From assembly GCA_007124075.1 (NCBI GenBank), contig SLFV01000148.1, positions 1 to 6,586 on the forward strand: 6,586 nt of DNA, in the 5' to 3' direction. The notes below the pieces were generated by a model. The model was given only the letters and a program-made list of their open reading frames with translations. It made no database searches and was not told the DNA's origin. A program made the translations under genes and the position numbers. Numbering within the stretch: the first letter of the stretch is position 1; every line of letters starts with the position of its first letter. Source of the DNA: Roseimaritima sp. GTDB lineage: Bacteria; Planctomycetota; Planctomycetia; Pirellulales; Pirellulaceae. Shown piece by piece: positions 1 to 5,599 of the stretch.

Positions 1-1
1 C

Positions 2-292
2 GGACGAGTGACCGCGGTTTTAGGCACCCATACGCACGTACCGACTGCCGATACGATGATCCTTCCCGGGGGGACGGGATTTCAGTGTGATGTTGGCATG
101 ACCGGGCCGTACCACAGCATCATCGGTCGCGACATCGACCGGGTGCTGACCACCACGACGACCTTCCAGCCGGTTCATTTTTATGTGGCGACCGCCGATG
201 TGCGAATCTGCGGTGCGATCATTGATGCGGATCCGCTGCGCGGGAATTGCCTGCAGATTGAACGTTTTCAGTTTGCCGTGCCACCTGGCTGA
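2..292 (+). CDS. YmdB-family metallophosphoesterase, C-terminal part (5' partial)
   Basis: The reading frame is open from the left edge (first full codon at position 2) to a TGA at 290-292, so only the last 96 residues are present. A GTG at position 8 lies inside the conserved core and is not the start. The segment GTHTHVPTAD followed by LPGGT and a DVGMTGP block is the C-terminal signature of the YmdB / TIGR00282 family. In characterised members the two histidines of GTHTH belong to the dinuclear metal site, and the enzymes act as cytoplasmic phosphodiesterases on 2',3'-cyclic nucleotides. Family members are about 260-280 residues, so roughly two thirds lies outside the window, including the N-terminal Asp, Glu and Asn metal ligands. 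The C-terminal strands (PVHFYVA, ICGAIIDAD, IERFQF) match the family ending, so this end looks intact. The gene converges on the antiporter gene with an 8 bp gap and no obvious terminator hairpin between them. Family assignment is firm; the in vivo role is not shown. Confidence 0.9.
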   Translation, partial: GRVTAVLGTHTHVPTADTMILPGGTGFQCDVGMTGPYHSIIGRDIDRVLTTTTTFQPVHFYVATADVRICGAIIDADPLRGNCLQIERFQFAVPPG

Positions 293-300
293 GTCGGATC

Positions 301-1662
301 TTATGGGGCCGGAGGCATATCGTTTTTCAACGCCCGCAAGACGCGCCGGTGCAGCGTCTTGGGTACGCCGATCTGCTGGGCCGAATAAATGGTGCTGTGT
401 CCGCTGAAGATGTAGGAGAAGAAGCAGGCGATCGTCGCGTAGACGACAAACCCGGAACTGAGCAGTGCGCCATTGAAGGGGGCAAACAATTCGATCGCCA
501 TGATCGTACACGCCAACGGCGTGTTGGTCGCCCCCGCAAAAACCGCCACGAACCCTAACGCCGCCATCAGATCGACCGGTACCCCCAGCAACTGACCGCA
601 GACGTTGCCCAGTGCGGCGCCGATGAAAAACAACGGCGTCACCTCGCCCCCCTTGAATCCACTGCCAACCGTCACGGCGGTGAACAGTAATTTCCACCAC
701 CAACTGAACAGCCCCGCGCCTCCGACCAAGAAACAGGTCGAAATCGATACCGAACCCGGGACAGCGGGATTCGAGATCACCCCCAGCCCCAGGTAGTCTC
801 GGGCACCCAGCAACCAAACCAGTCCGATGACCAACAGGCCACCGACGGCGGGACGCAGCCAGGGGTGGCGGATCGTGCGACGAAAAACGTGGTTGATTGC
901 GTGCGTCAGTTCCGCAAACAGGACGCTGACCAATCCAAACGCGATCGCCGCCACGGCGACCTTTCCGGTCAGCAGCCAATCCAGCGTGATCGCTTCGGGG
1001 GGAGTCGCCAGCGGGGCGATCGACTGGACAAAATAATGCACATGCCCAACGCCCCAAGACGCACAGACTTGGTCGCCAATGACCGATGCAATCACACACG
1101 GGATGACGGCTTGGTACCCCATCCGGCCGATCGCCAATACTTCGATCGAGAAGATCACTGCCGTCAACGGGGTCCCAAAGACGGCGGAGAATCCCGCCGC
1201 CATTCCCGCGATCAGGATGATCCGCGTGTCCTCCGGTTCCAGCCGTAACCAGCGGCCCAGGGCGGCGGCAAAGCTGCCACCGATCTGTACCGCTGTTCCT
1301 TCGCGGCCAGCCGATCCGCCGCACAGATGCGTTATCAGCGTGCCCAGCAGGACCAGCGGTCCCATCCGCAGGGGAACGCCATGCCCGGCGTCGTGGATCT
1401 GTTGGATCACTAAGTTATTGCCTCGTTCGGCTACGCCCCCGAAAAAATGGTACATCAAACCTGACAACAATCCGGCCACGGGCAGAAAATAGAGTAGACC
1501 GGGGTTTTGCCAAAACAGCGCGGTGGCCTCATCGAGCGACCATAGGAACAGCGCGATCGCCGAACCGACAACCGCGCCCATGGGCAGGCCTATCACCAAC
1601 CACTTCAGCACGAACAAGCATAGGTGCAGATGTTCTTGGTAATCCCAATGTCGACTAGTCAC
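301..1662 (-). CDS. CLC-family antiporter of the fluoride/proton (CLC-F) type
   Basis: A 453-residue integral membrane protein of the CLC superfamily, full length for the compact CLC-F branch, with many hydrophobic helices and no C-terminal CBS domains. Chloride-type CLCs carry GSGIP, GREGP and GxFxP around the ion path. Here the equivalents are GNN (81-83), GREGT (119-123, with gating glutamate E121) and GGEVTP (338-343). A tyrosine near the C-terminus (Y426, in the segment GHSTIYSAQ) matches the central tyrosine. Asn at the first site and Glu-Val-Thr at the third are marks of the F-/H+ antiporters that lower cytoplasmic fluoride. The start is GTG at 1662-1660; an in-frame TAA lies eight codons upstream with no other start between, and the N-terminus leads straight into the first helix. 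An AAGGA lies 13 nt upstream, rather far. The gene follows the Tat-protein gene by 66 bp on the same strand, so co-transcription is likely. No fluoride riboswitch is visible in that gap. The family is certain; fluoride specificity is inferred from motifs. Confidence 0.92.
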   Translation of the reverse strand: MTSRHWDYQEHLHLCLFVLKWLVIGLPMGAVVGSAIALFLWSLDEATALFWQNPGLLYFLPVAGLLSGLMYHFFGGVAERGNNLVIQQIHDAGHGVPLRMGPLVLLGTLITHLCGGSAGREGTAVQIGGSFAAALGRWLRLEPEDTRIILIAGMAAGFSAVFGTPLTAVIFSIEVLAIGRMGYQAVIPCVIASVIGDQVCASWGVGHVHYFVQSIAPLATPPEAITLDWLLTGKVAVAAIAFGLVSVLFAELTHAINHVFRRTIRHPWLRPAVGGLLVIGLVWLLGARDYLGLGVISNPAVPGSVSISTCFLVGGAGLFSWWWKLLFTAVTVGSGFKGGEVTPLFFIGAALGNVCGQLLGVPVDLMAALGFVAVFAGATNTPLACTIMAIELFAPFNGALLSSGFVVYATIACFFSYIFSGHSTIYSAQQIGVPKTLHRRVLRALKNDMPPAP

Positions 1663-1728
1663 GGCGGTTGGCGTATCCTTCTTTTATCCGGCCGCACGGT
1701 CAAGTTGCACGATCCAGTAGCACGGTTG

Positions 1729-3285
1729 CTATCCAAGAGCGCGGGCGAGCAGGTTTTTGGTAATTTGTTGGACGCGACGGTCGGGCCCGTGGGGACGCGA
1801 CCAATGGGACCACGGCAGCATGTGCCCAGGCGGACTGGACAAACCCTGGCACCAGAAGATCGTTGCCGCGTTGAACACAAAATTATCGCGGGGACCGGGA
1901 TAGATCGTTGCGTGCCACGGTGCAGGGTTGACTCCGCTGTTCAATGCCGTGCCGCTGGCGATCACTTCCAGACCGGGAATATCGGCGGGGTCGCCATGAA
2001 ATTCCCAGCCGACCAAGCCGGGGATCGCGTCTTTCGCACGCATCCCGGTATCGGCAAAAATCCAGTGGTCTGGCTGTTGGCAAACCCAGTCGCCACCACC
2101 ATTGACGGGGCGGATATTGCGGGCACCAATTAAGTATCCTTCGTCGGGTCCGCGGTGGGGATAAGGGCCGAATAGTTGTTCGCGCTGCCGGGCATATTCG
2201 TAATCACCACCGTAGGGACCGCCGCGGAAGATCACTCGGTTTTCGCGACCATCCCAACCTGCGCTCATGGGGGTGACCCAGCAGACCGAATTGCCGCTAA
2301 AAAACAGGATGTTCACCCCGGCGTCTCGCGCGGTGACAACGCTGTTAAATTGTCGCAAATCCCAGTACTCGTCATGCCCTACGCTCAGCAACACTTTGCA
2401 TTCGAGCACACGATCGGGTGTCAGCATATCACTGTTGGAACAGTAGGTGACGTCATATCCCTGAGATTCCAACCAGTAGGCAAAGGGAAATTCGAAACAC
2501 AACCAGTTGCCGGTGCCCAGCGATTGAGGGTTGTCGTAAATCTGAGCGTATTTCCCATACGGACGATCAAAACTAACCTCGGCCCACGGTCCCTGAACCC
2601 CATCGGGGTGGGTGTACAGAGAGTAGTCATTCGGCCAGCGGTTGTAGGCTTGCCAGGTATTGTCGGAGCACTGAACCAAAATATCGGCGGGACGATCATC
2701 GGTGACGATGAAGATCACATAGTTTTGCCAGTAACCGAATCCCGTCCCGTCTTGCTGGGTGGTCAACCGCCCAAGGTAAACACCGCTGGGCCAGTCGTCG
2801 GGAATGGTCAATGTACAGCAAGGCCGCCAGCGGCATTGGTGCAGGTTTTTGTCTTCGGGTTCCGGCACCGGTTGGGGTTTTCCAGGAAACGGCCCCAGGG
2901 TTGTCATCTTTCTGGCGGCCTTCCCGGCGTAGTATCCGGTGCGGAAGATTTCTATCCGAAACGGGACCTCTTTCGCTGTGGAGACCATGATGTCAATCGA
3001 CTGGCCCACCTTGACGCTTTGGCGCGAACAGTAACCTTCGATATCGGCGGCACGAAACCCCCGCGGCCCGTCGGTACGGACCCGAGTCAGTTGCCAATCG
3101 TCAGCACCGCGGCGAGCATTTTCGGCGGCAATCAGGTTTTGAGGGGTTACGACGGTTGCCTCGTTATCCGCGGCAGCGCCAACCAGCGGGTTTGAGGTGT
3201 CGGCGGCACCGATGACGGCGCCTCCCAAGAGCGAAGCCTTCAACAATTCGCGACGACTGGAACGCGGGCGGGGCGAATCGGTCAT
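1729..3285 (-). CDS. Tat-exported N,N-dimethylformamidase large-subunit-like protein
   Basis: A 518-residue protein. The start is the ATG at 3285-3283, preceded by GGAG with a 7 nt spacer; the frame could extend upstream to 3408, but that extension is basic and would bury the signal peptide. The N-terminus has a twin-arginine motif (S10-R11-R12-E13-L14-L15-K16), a hydrophobic stretch at about 17-28 and Ala-rich cleavage candidates near 37-39, so Tat export as a folded protein is predicted. The body resembles the C-terminal domain of the DMF hydrolase large subunit, with blocks FRTGYYAG (114-121), NTWQAYN (209-215), GHDEYWD (303-309), FFSGN (328-332) and GLSSPPG (481-487). Known DMFase binds mononuclear iron through two Tyr and one Glu; Y214 and E306 are candidate equivalents by motif position, which I could not confirm by alignment. 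Eleven cysteines are present. No small-subunit gene is visible. Most relatives are uncharacterised, so the substrate is unknown; call it DMFase-like, not DMFase. Confidence 0.85.
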   Translation of the reverse strand: MTDSPRPRSSRRELLKASLLGGAVIGAADTSNPLVGAAADNEATVVTPQNLIAAENARRGADDWQLTRVRTDGPRGFRAADIEGYCSRQSVKVGQSIDIMVSTAKEVPFRIEIFRTGYYAGKAARKMTTLGPFPGKPQPVPEPEDKNLHQCRWRPCCTLTIPDDWPSGVYLGRLTTQQDGTGFGYWQNYVIFIVTDDRPADILVQCSDNTWQAYNRWPNDYSLYTHPDGVQGPWAEVSFDRPYGKYAQIYDNPQSLGTGNWLCFEFPFAYWLESQGYDVTYCSNSDMLTPDRVLECKVLLSVGHDEYWDLRQFNSVVTARDAGVNILFFSGNSVCWVTPMSAGWDGRENRVIFRGGPYGGDYEYARQREQLFGPYPHRGPDEGYLIGARNIRPVNGGGDWVCQQPDHWIFADTGMRAKDAIPGLVGWEFHGDPADIPGLEVIASGTALNSGVNPAPWHATIYPGPRDNFVFNAATIFWCQGLSSPPGHMLPWSHWSRPHGPDRRVQQITKNLLARALG

Positions 3286-3308
3286 GCAAAGTCTCCAGGC
3301 TTGCGAAA

Positions 3309-3330
3309 CAGGGTGTTTACGGAACACCTG
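3309..3330. promoter_or_regulatory. Imperfect inverted repeat upstream of the Tat-protein gene
   Basis: On the plus strand the arms are CAGGGTGTT and AACACCTG around a TACGG centre. The right arm is the reverse complement of the left apart from one extra G in the left arm, giving an 8 bp stem with a 5 nt loop. It lies 24-45 bp upstream of the minus-strand ATG and would overlap the predicted transcription start, so it could be a repressor operator or a hairpin at the 5' end of the mRNA. There is no T-run to make it a terminator. The symmetry is seen directly; the function is inferred. Confidence 0.4.
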
Positions 3331-3331
3331 C

Positions 3332-3337
3332 AGTATA
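3332..3337 (-). promoter_or_regulatory. Candidate -10 box for the minus-strand gene pair
   Basis: Read on the minus strand this is TATACT, five of six matches to TATAAT. The best -35 at a 16 bp spacer (3354-3359, GTTACT on the minus strand) matches only three of six. Transcription would begin near 3325, giving a leader of about 40 nt ahead of the ATG at 3285, and the inverted repeat at 3309-3330 would sit on the start site. The position is sensible, but the box is short and could occur by chance. Confidence 0.3.
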
Positions 3338-3493
3338 GCTAGATTTTCCCGTGAGTAACTGCCGGGAAAGGACTTCGCGATCGATCTTTCGCTTCGCCGC
3401 AAGCGCATGAGCCGAGGTAGATCAGCAACCAGTTTTTTCGGGAATGGGAAGCTACCTGCTCCGGTTGACTGTGCTAACCCCTGACGCCTAACG

Positions 3494-3520
3494 CTGACAG
3501 CTAGCCCCTCCCGCTATACG
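3494..3520 (+). promoter_or_regulatory. Candidate promoter for the TolC-like / SecA-like operon
   Basis: CTGACA (3494-3499) is five of six to the -35 consensus, and TATACG (3515-3520) is four of six to the -10 consensus, but the spacer is only 15 bp. A second -35-like TTGACT is at 3465-3470 with only a poor -10 behind it. If either is used, the TolC-like mRNA would have a leader of roughly 250 nt. This is a weak match, offered only as the best sigma70-like candidate I can see. Confidence 0.2.
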
Positions 3521-3615
3521 TTCTCTCCGGCCCGAAGAGTCGACCGTTTACCCGGCCCAGACGGAAGGCCCAAGAACCAGCTTCGTAGCGTGGGCGAAGA
3601 GGGGGATCGGTACAA

Positions 3616-3637
3616 CCGTTAGCTTGCAAGACAACGG
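3616..3637. promoter_or_regulatory. 22 bp dyad centred on CTTGCAAG, candidate operator
   Basis: The half-sites CCGTTAGCTTG and CAAGACAACGG are reverse complements at 9 of 11 positions, and the centre CTTGCAAG is a perfect 8 bp palindrome. With no central gap, this fits a binding site for a dimeric DNA-binding protein better than an RNA hairpin. It lies about 150 bp upstream of the TolC-like start and downstream of the candidate promoter. No regulator gene is in the window, so the binding protein is unknown. Confidence 0.3.
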
Positions 3638-3784
3638 CAAGCAGCGCGGTCAGAAGGTCGATACCTTTCGATGGTGTTGGATTTTGTTCGTGTGCCCGCT
3701 TCAAGCAGGATCGTTGAAAAGGTCCGAGACGGAGTCGCGGATCGCTGATTGCTTGTTTGTGTTCGCTGCAGCAAATGGATAGGA

Positions 3785-5599
3785 ATGTTGCGACCTTGGG
3801 GACGGAATTCGATTGGAACGCTGCTGATGCTGTGCTGTGTTGGCCTGCGCGGCGGGGGCGGGGTCGCAATTGCTCAGGAAACATTCCCTCAGAAATCCGT
3901 GACGGTAGCGGTTGCGGATTCGCCCACGCTTGGCCCCGCGGAAACGCTCCCCGCGCCGCCAACACCACCGGGCGGTCAGGCTGATCCACCCAACAATCGC
4001 GACGAAGATCAAAGTCAACCTAGTGATCGGGGGAGGCTTCCGTCGGCGGCAGGAGATTACTGGTGGCGGCAGCAAGTACGGCAATCGCTCGGTATCGGCG
4101 CGGCGACGCTGCCACTTACGGCTGACCAGGCGGTGACGATGGCTTTGCAGCAGGCACCCGAAGTTCGGCAAATCCGTTTGGCTCCGCAAATCCAACGGAC
4201 CGAAATCTCCCGACAGCAGGCAGCGTTTGATTGGAACCGGTTTTTGGAAACCAACTGGGCGAATCGCAGTGAACCGATCGGCAATATTTTGACGACCGGT
4301 GATTTGGATGGTCGTTTCGAAGACGACTGGTTAACGGGAGCGGCCGGGTTGCGTCGCTACAGCAGCAGCGGGGCACAGTGGGAATTGGCGCAACGTTCGG
4401 GTTGGCAACGAAACAATAACAACTTCCTGATTCCCAACCCCCAGTCGACCTCGCGGCTGGAACTGACGATGACGCAGCCCTTGATGGCGGGTCGAGGCAA
4501 GGAGTTCACCTACGCACGCATCGTGGAGGCGCAGTGGACCACCGCTGCGGTTTCGGCGGACTCGCTGGCTAGGTTGCAGGATTACATCCTGGATGTAGCG
4601 GAGGCGTATTGGGCGTTGTATCAAAGTCGAGCGGCGTTTCTGATCCGGCAACGTGCGGCTGGGCAAGCGGCGTTGTTGGTCCAGTCGCTGCACGCCAGGG
4701 CGACACTGGACACCGGCACTCGGCAGATCCTGCGTGCCGAAACTGCGGCGGCCCGTCAACAGGCGGAATTGATGGCAATCGCCGCGCTGGCGGATCGCTA
4801 CGAAGTCGCGCTTCGGCGGCTGTTAGGGCAGACCGATTATCAGACGGAACTGGTCACGCAACATGACATCCTGGAAACGCCACCGTCGTTTCAACGCGAG
4901 GCGGCTTTGCAAGTGGCAATGGCCGGGCGACCGGAGATCGCCAAGGCGGTCCGAGAGGTTCGCATGGCGGGGTTACGGTTGGGGATCAGTCGCAATCAGT
5001 TGTTGCCCAAGCTGGATCTGATCGCGGGCTCCTATGTCGCTGGCCTGGCGAGTAACCGGCAGTTGTTTCCGTCGTTTGGTAATCAGTTTGCCGAAGGGCG
5101 GCCCAGTGTCAATCTGGGGTTGGTGTGGGAACAGCCCGCTGGGAATCGGGCGGCACGCAGCCAAGTACGACGACGTGAGCTGGAGCTGCAGGACGCGTTA
5201 AGCAAGTACGAGGCGGCTTTGCAGCAGACCCAGGCCGACGTCCAACTGGGGTTTAATCAGTTGGACGTTGCGTTTCAAACCTACCGTCAGCGGCAACGTG
5301 CGCTGGCGGCGGCAGCGGAGGAACGTGTCTATCTGGAGGAACGGTGGAGGTTGACGCCGCTGGCCGACGGACCGGCGATCTTGTTGCTGGAATCCTTGAT
5401 CGACGCCCAGGCCAGACAGGCCGACGAGGAAGCGGCGGTTGCGGTTGCCGAAGCAGAATTAAGTTTGGCGGTGGTGCGGTTGCATCGTGCGCTGGGGCTC
5501 CTGCTGCGTCAGTCGTCGGAAAGCCAACCGCTGGAAATGCTGGTCGAGGAGGAATTGGATGAACTGGCGGATCCATTGTTGGAGGAACAACGACAATGA
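3785..5599 (+). CDS. TolC-like outer-membrane efflux/secretion protein
   Basis: A 604-residue protein starting at the ATG at 3785, chosen because it opens a good signal peptide: basic start (RPWGR), hydrophobic core (LLMLCCVG), and likely cleavage after AIA at residue 30. A TTG 12 codons upstream is less plausible. The cysteines in the core lack a proper lipobox, so I do not call a lipoprotein. After a Pro/Asp/Gln-rich, probably disordered stretch (about 46-90) come two outer-membrane-efflux repeats, about 111-347 and 371-573. Each pairs long Ala/Gln/Arg-rich helices with amphipathic strand segments (about 189-238 and 405-455), as expected of a trimeric barrel plus periplasmic alpha-tunnel. 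The GRPEI and QLLPKLDL segments of the second repeat are typical of the family. An acidic tail (about 577-604) follows. It is longer than E. coli TolC (about 490 residues) because of the N-terminal linker and tail. The stop overlaps the next gene's start. The SD is weak (GGA 5 nt before ATG). Confidence 0.9.
   Translation: MLRPWGRNSIGTLLMLCCVGLRGGGGVAIAQETFPQKSVTVAVADSPTLGPAETLPAPPTPPGGQADPPNNRDEDQSQPSDRGRLPSAAGDYWWRQQVRQSLGIGAATLPLTADQAVTMALQQAPEVRQIRLAPQIQRTEISRQQAAFDWNRFLETNWANRSEPIGNILTTGDLDGRFEDDWLTGAAGLRRYSSSGAQWELAQRSGWQRNNNNFLIPNPQSTSRLELTMTQPLMAGRGKEFTYARIVEAQWTTAAVSADSLARLQDYILDVAEAYWALYQSRAAFLIRQRAAGQAALLVQSLHARATLDTGTRQILRAETAAARQQAELMAIAALADRYEVALRRLLGQTDYQTELVTQHDILETPPSFQREAALQVAMAGRPEIAKAVREVRMAGLRLGISRNQLLPKLDLIAGSYVAGLASNRQLFPSFGNQFAEGRPSVNLGLVWEQPAGNRAARSQVRRRELELQDALSKYEAALQQTQADVQLGFNQLDVAFQTYRQRQRALAAAAEERVYLEERWRLTPLADGPAILLLESLIDAQARQADEEAAVAVAEAELSLAVVRLHRALGLLLRQSSESQPLEMLVEEELDELADPLLEEQRQ
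5581..5599 (+). promoter_or_regulatory. RBS and ATGA stop/start overlap coupling the TolC-like and SecA-like genes
   Basis: GGAGG at 5581-5585 lies inside the last codons of the TolC-like gene, 10 nt before the ATG at 5596. The A of the final CAA codon is the first base of the next ATG, and the TolC stop TGA (5597-5599) overlaps it, so the junction reads ATGA. This arrangement usually couples translation of the second gene to the first and fixes the SecA-like start. Confidence 0.8.

Larger units (their letters stand above)
3286..3784. other. Divergent intergenic control region, no gene seen
   Basis: About 500 bp separates the start of the minus-strand Tat-protein gene from the start of the plus-strand TolC-like gene. 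I see no convincing protein gene here. A minus-strand open frame at 3501-3989 reads into the TolC signal-peptide region, is rich in Pro/Arg/Ser, and has no recognisable domain. The region must carry promoters for both directions. It holds two dyad-symmetric sequences (3309-3330 and 3616-3637), a small AAGGT-CGAT-ACCTT hairpin (3654-3667) and weak sigma70-like boxes in each direction, listed separately. No obvious rho-independent terminator (GC stem plus T-run) was found. Confidence 0.7.

Noticed and set aside
293..300. Bidirectional terminator between the convergent YmdB and CLC genes
   Set aside because: Only 8 bp separate the stop codons, and no GC-rich stem with a T-run is visible there or just beyond.
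20..1324. 434-codon open frame on the minus strand
   Set aside because: It overlaps the CLC gene on the same strand in another frame and runs antisense to the YmdB gene. Its translation is Arg/Gly/Asp-rich with no recognisable domain, while both overlapped genes have clear family motifs.
1663..1728. Fluoride riboswitch before the CLC-F gene
   Set aside because: The short word AACCGCC occurs on the minus strand next to the start, but the GATG-containing stem and the distal conserved part of the motif are missing and the gap is only 66 bp.
2176..3195. 339-codon open frame on the plus strand
   Set aside because: Antisense shadow of the DMFase-like gene, whose Tat signal, start site and family motifs are convincing; the plus-strand product has no recognisable motif.
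3286..3408. N-terminal extension of the DMFase-like protein to 3408
   Set aside because: It would put 41 basic, non-conserved residues before a good twin-arginine signal, and it ignores a GGAG site 7 nt before the ATG at 3285.
3749..3784. Upstream TTG start for the TolC-like gene
   Set aside because: It would add 12 residues before a well-formed signal peptide; the ATG at 3785 gives a typical basic n-region followed by the hydrophobic core.
3785..3880. Lipoprotein signal in the TolC-like protein (Cys pair in the hydrophobic core)
   Set aside because: The residues before the cysteines (LML-C-C) do not fit a lipobox, which needs a small residue directly before the Cys, and an AIA cleavage site follows later.
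3501..3989. 162-codon minus-strand open frame in the divergent region
   Set aside because: Low-complexity Pro/Arg/Ser composition, overlap with the TolC signal-peptide coding sequence, and no domain or clear ribosome binding site.
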